A stretch of 64,000 bases of DNA from Streptococcus mitis (GTDB lineage: Bacteria > Bacillota > Bacilli > Lactobacillales > Streptococcaceae), in the NCBI GenBank assembly GCA_001560895.1, contig CP014326.1, positions 1,128,001 through 1,192,000 on the forward strand, in the 5' to 3' direction. The notes under the pieces are model-generated. The model made no database searches. It was given only the letters and a program-made list of their open reading frames with translations, and was not told the origin of the DNA. This document shows, in pieces, positions 59,146-64,000 of the stretch (position 1 is the first letter of the stretch; the number at the start of each line of letters is the position of its first letter). A program made the translations under genes and the position numbers.

Positions 59146-59161
59146 CTGTAAGCGTTTTCTA
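59146..59161 (-). promoter_or_regulatory. cre-like site before glgB
   Basis: TGTAAGCGTTTTCT, read on the plus strand, fits the CcpA operator consensus closely. It lies between the TATAAT-type -10 (about 59168-59174, minus strand) and the ribosome site, a position where CcpA blocks transcription. Confidence 0.75.
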
Positions 59162-59365
59162 TAGATTTATTATACTACCTTTTTAGGGAAGATTCAAGTA
59201 AATTACGGAATTTGCTAAAAATTCTTTTGAAAGTCTTCAACAAATTCACTTATGTGTTCACTTGTAAATCAAGAAATTTTCAAACAGATTATGAAAACCA
59301 ATCATTTTATTTACAAGGATATCATAAAGTTCGTTATTTTTCTAATAAAAGTAGTATTTTTAGGT

Positions 59366-59404
59366 AAAAAACAAATCAGAAAACGAATTTCCTGATTTGT
59401 TTTT
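59366..59404 (-). terminator. Terminator after pulA
   Basis: AAAAACAAATCAG (59366-59378) pairs perfectly with CTGATTTGTTTTT (59392-59404), ending in a T-run. It separates pulA from the glg promoter. The rest of the 313-bp gap shows no gene. Confidence 0.85.
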
Positions 59405-59444
59405 AAAATATTTATAAAAGAAATACCAAAAAATAAACTAACAT

Positions 59445-61724
59445 TTATAGCACTTTAAAAATGCTAACACTGACACCACCAACTTTGTTTTCCTCATCAG
59501 AAGGACTATTGGTCACCAAGAGTTCTAAATTTCCTGCATTTTCAAACTGGAACGCATCTCCTTTTGCATTAAAGACGATCAATAGGTGTTCTTCCCCGTG
59601 GATTTCATATACAATCCAACCACTGTGCTCGTGAGCTGAATGAACAAAAACATGATGGTAAATCTCATCATAAGTAGGGTAAGAAAAGGCACTGGTTTCT
59701 GTCTTCAATAGAATAATTTGACGGATAAACTCAATACTACCTTGACGCTCATTGATCAAGTCCCAGTTCACTTGGTTCACACTGTCAGGAGCGTTATAGC
59801 TATTCATAGCACGCTCTCTATCATCATGAGTCAGCTCACCATTTTCACCTGTCGCAACAAGTTTGGTACGACCGAATTCTTGACCGATTTCCATAAAGGC
59901 CATCCCTTGCATGAGCAGATTCATGGCTGTGGCAGTTTCGACTTTACGCATGATTTGCTCTGAACTTTGGTCTGGATGAAGGGTTGCCAACAAATCGTGA
60001 AGATTGTAATTGTCATGGGCTTCTACATAGTTAAGCACTTGATTTGGATGTGTATAGGTTCCTAATTCACGACTACCAAGGATTGCTTTAGCAAGAATTG
60101 GCTCTGTCGCAGCACCACTGACAAAACCTGACTTGATAGTACCGTAAACTTCTCCACCTTTGACAGCATCACGCTGATTGTCATTAAAGAAACCAATATT
60201 TGGCATTTCGTAGGCGTTGTCTTTCTTGGCCTTATCATAAGGGGCAAGACCTGTTCCCATATCCCATCCTTCTCCATAGAGGATAATGTTAGGGTCAATT
60301 TCATCCAAACTCTGACGAATCATCTGCATAGTCTTGACATCATGAATCCCCATCAAGTCAAAACGGAAGCCGTCAATATTGTATTCTTGCACCCAGTATA
60401 GAAGAGAATCAATCATATACTTACGGAACATTTCATGTTCGCTGGCTGTTTCATTTCCAACACCCGTTCCATTCTGGAAGGTACCATCTGGATTCATACG
60501 ATAATAGTAATCAGGGACAGTTGTTTGGAAAGGTGCATCAACAACTGAGAATGTATGGTTATAGACCACATCCATAATAACACCAATACCCGCATCATGG
60601 TAAGCTTGAACCATGGTCTTCAAATCACGAATAACCTGAGCTGGATCATCTGGGTTTGTTGAAAGGCTGGTTTCTGGTGCGTTATAGTTTTGTGGGTCAT
60701 AACCCCAGTTGTAGGTTACATTCCCATCCGCATCATACTCTTTATGACGGTCTGCAATTGGTTGCAATTGAACATAATTATATCCTAGCTTCTTGATATA
60801 ATCAAAACAAGTTGACTGGCCGTACTGGTTAACTGTCCCAGTCTGAGCCGCACCCAAGAAAGTTCCTCGAAGATGTTCATCTACACCTGAGCTCGGTGAT
60901 TTGGTCAAATCACGAATGTGCATTTCACAGATGACTGCCTTACATGGATTTGTCAAACGCCAAGTAGCCTCTGAACCGTGCTTGACCTCGAAGTTTTCAA
61001 CTTGCTTTTCTGCATGACTCAGAATAGCTGAACGTTTGCCATCAGGGCTGGTCGCGATGGTATAAGGATCGCGTGTCACCGTTTGGTGATGAGGGAATTG
61101 GACTTGATACTGATAAGCCTTACCAGTCAAATCTTCCTCAACATCCAAATTCCAAACACCGATTGTATTGTCTTTATGGTTATAAGAGTAGCTATTGCCT
61201 CTCTCCATATCAAAAGTTTTCCAAACAGGTGCATCATTAGTAGCTGATTCATAAACAATAACCTGCACTTCTGTCGCTGTTGGAGCCCAGAGGGCGAAAT
61301 GAGCCTGATTGTTCTCTACACGGCACCCCAATTCCCCTTGGTAGCCCCAGTGGTGGTCAAAACTAGCACTGTTAATGGCCTTATCAAAGGCAAAAGGATT
61401 TTGATTTTTATAGAAAGGACTAGCAATAGCAGGATTTTCAGAGTAATAAATTCTATCATCCCCTTCCAAAATCCAGACCTCTGTTAAAAGAGGATAGTAA
61501 TTAAAACGGATAGCATACTCTTTACTGGTTTGGCCCGTGTGAACTACAAAATTCAAACTTTCTAAGGCATAAGAACTTGGGTGTTCAAAGTTAAATAAGG
61601 CACCAAAATAATCTTCTTTGTAGGTCAGTAAATCAATTCGTTGATCCTGACTTTTTACAAAAGAGCAGGTATCGTATTCACCATTCTTGCGATGGTAATG
61701 AATGCGCATAGGGTAGTTATACAT
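59445..61724 (-). CDS. pulA: Type I pullulanase
   Basis: This 759-residue GH13 debranching enzyme has an N-terminal CBM48-like region, the pullulanase motif YNWGYDPQNY, nucleophile DGFRFDLMG, acid LYGEGWDMG and VEAHDN. There is no signal peptide or LPXTG, so it is the intracellular enzyme rather than surface SpuA. It cleaves alpha-1,6 bonds of glycogen or maltodextrin. AAAGGAAAA precedes the ATG. Confidence 0.93.
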   Translation of the reverse strand: MYNYPMRIHYHRKNGEYDTCSFVKSQDQRIDLLTYKEDYFGALFNFEHPSSYALESLNFVVHTGQTSKEYAIRFNYYPLLTEVWILEGDDRIYYSENPAIASPFYKNQNPFAFDKAINSASFDHHWGYQGELGCRVENNQAHFALWAPTATEVQVIVYESATNDAPVWKTFDMERGNSYSYNHKDNTIGVWNLDVEEDLTGKAYQYQVQFPHHQTVTRDPYTIATSPDGKRSAILSHAEKQVENFEVKHGSEATWRLTNPCKAVICEMHIRDLTKSPSSGVDEHLRGTFLGAAQTGTVNQYGQSTCFDYIKKLGYNYVQLQPIADRHKEYDADGNVTYNWGYDPQNYNAPETSLSTNPDDPAQVIRDLKTMVQAYHDAGIGVIMDVVYNHTFSVVDAPFQTTVPDYYYRMNPDGTFQNGTGVGNETASEHEMFRKYMIDSLLYWVQEYNIDGFRFDLMGIHDVKTMQMIRQSLDEIDPNIILYGEGWDMGTGLAPYDKAKKDNAYEMPNIGFFNDNQRDAVKGGEVYGTIKSGFVSGAATEPILAKAILGSRELGTYTHPNQVLNYVEAHDNYNLHDLLATLHPDQSSEQIMRKVETATAMNLLMQGMAFMEIGQEFGRTKLVATGENGELTHDDRERAMNSYNAPDSVNQVNWDLINERQGSIEFIRQIILLKTETSAFSYPTYDEIYHHVFVHSAHEHSGWIVYEIHGEEHLLIVFNAKGDAFQFENAGNLELLVTNSPSDEENKVGGVSVSIFKVL

Positions 61725-61842
61725 TGTTTTTATTTTTCCTTTTTACTTCTTGATTTGTTTCTATTTCACTAATAAATTCTTGACCGATTTTGTCCCGATT
61801 AACAAACTAGTTTACTGTCTAAACTCTGGTTTTAAACTATCA

Positions 61843-63837
<1,995 letters not shown>

Positions 63838-63893
63838 ACGAGAAGGGCGGAAAAAACATTTAGATTGGAATTATTTTTAAAACTCAAATAGAC

Positions 63894-64000
63894 TTATATT
63901 TCTTTTTTAAAATGAGTTCGAACATAAATAAACGATATACAAGACAAGATGATAACACCACTCCCAATTATCAGGAAAGAAGAGAGATGGACACTTGGCA
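63894..64000 (-). CDS. C-terminal end of a membrane protein (partial)
   Basis: An open minus-strand frame enters from beyond the window and ends at TAA 63894-63896. The last 34 residues include a hydrophobic helix (SSFLIIGSGVIILSCISFIYV) and a basic tail RTHFKKEI, as at the end of a transporter or permease. The family cannot be decided. Confidence 0.5.
   Translation of the reverse strand, partial: PSVHLSSFLIIGSGVIILSCISFIYVRTHFKKEI

Overview
The window looks like the chromosome of a mitis-group Streptococcus (S. mitis / S. oralis / S. pneumoniae neighbourhood). The evidence is low G+C content, a complete blp quorum-sensing bacteriocin locus, xerS with a difSL-like site just upstream, and a core block (rbgA-rnhB, xerS, eno, yueI family, glycerate kinase, serB, glgBCDA, pulA, ligA) whose order resembles the pneumococcal chromosome as I remember it. 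No rRNA, tRNA or CRISPR array was seen.

About 1-44.1 kb is an accessory region. It starts with a complete PezAT toxin-antitoxin pair behind a palindromic operator, then an ATPase/TOPRIM gene pair that looks like a two-gene defence system. After insertion-sequence debris comes the blp locus at 4.9-17.8 kb: a possible blpT, blpS-R-H, a small pheromone gene blpC that is easy to miss, the exporter genes blpB and blpA (both intact), and a bacteriocin/immunity region. That region holds three intact double-glycine peptides, one decayed peptide, immunity genes and a cell-wall-anchored thioredoxin-like protein. Paired 11-bp repeats with a 21-bp period, the expected BlpR sites, lie before blpS, before blpA and before two bacteriocin transcription units.

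At 18.2-21.0 kb a Xer-like tyrosine recombinase sits beside two convergent genes for TIR / deoxyribosyltransferase-like proteins. The two genes are bracketed by perfect 30-bp inverted repeats that carry their 5' leaders and ribosome binding sites. The arrangement is what a recombinase-driven promoter or effector switch would look like. It is the most striking candidate for an undescribed system here.

At 22.0-34.8 kb is a class II lanthipeptide island: lanM, lanT, two precursor genes, a 35-residue membrane peptide, a Bce-type ABC transporter and a LuxR-type two-component system. It is bracketed by a decayed pezA (21.36 kb) and a decayed pezT (34.9 kb), as if it had entered a second pezAT locus. 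A Thoeris system (long TIR protein, SIR2-SLOG ThsA, TIR ThsB) follows at 35.2-38.7 kb. An integrative mobilizable element (oriT-like repeats, two accessory proteins, relaxase, regulator, excisionase, integrase) ends directly upstream of rbgA.

From 44.1 kb to the end is core genome: ribosome assembly, RNase HII, a CLC transporter, a MepB-like gene, XerS/difSL (chromosome dimer resolution, so probably near the terminus), enolase, and the glycogen/alpha-glucan genes glgBCDA and pulA with a cre-like site before glgB. NAD-dependent DNA ligase and the tail of a membrane protein finish the window.
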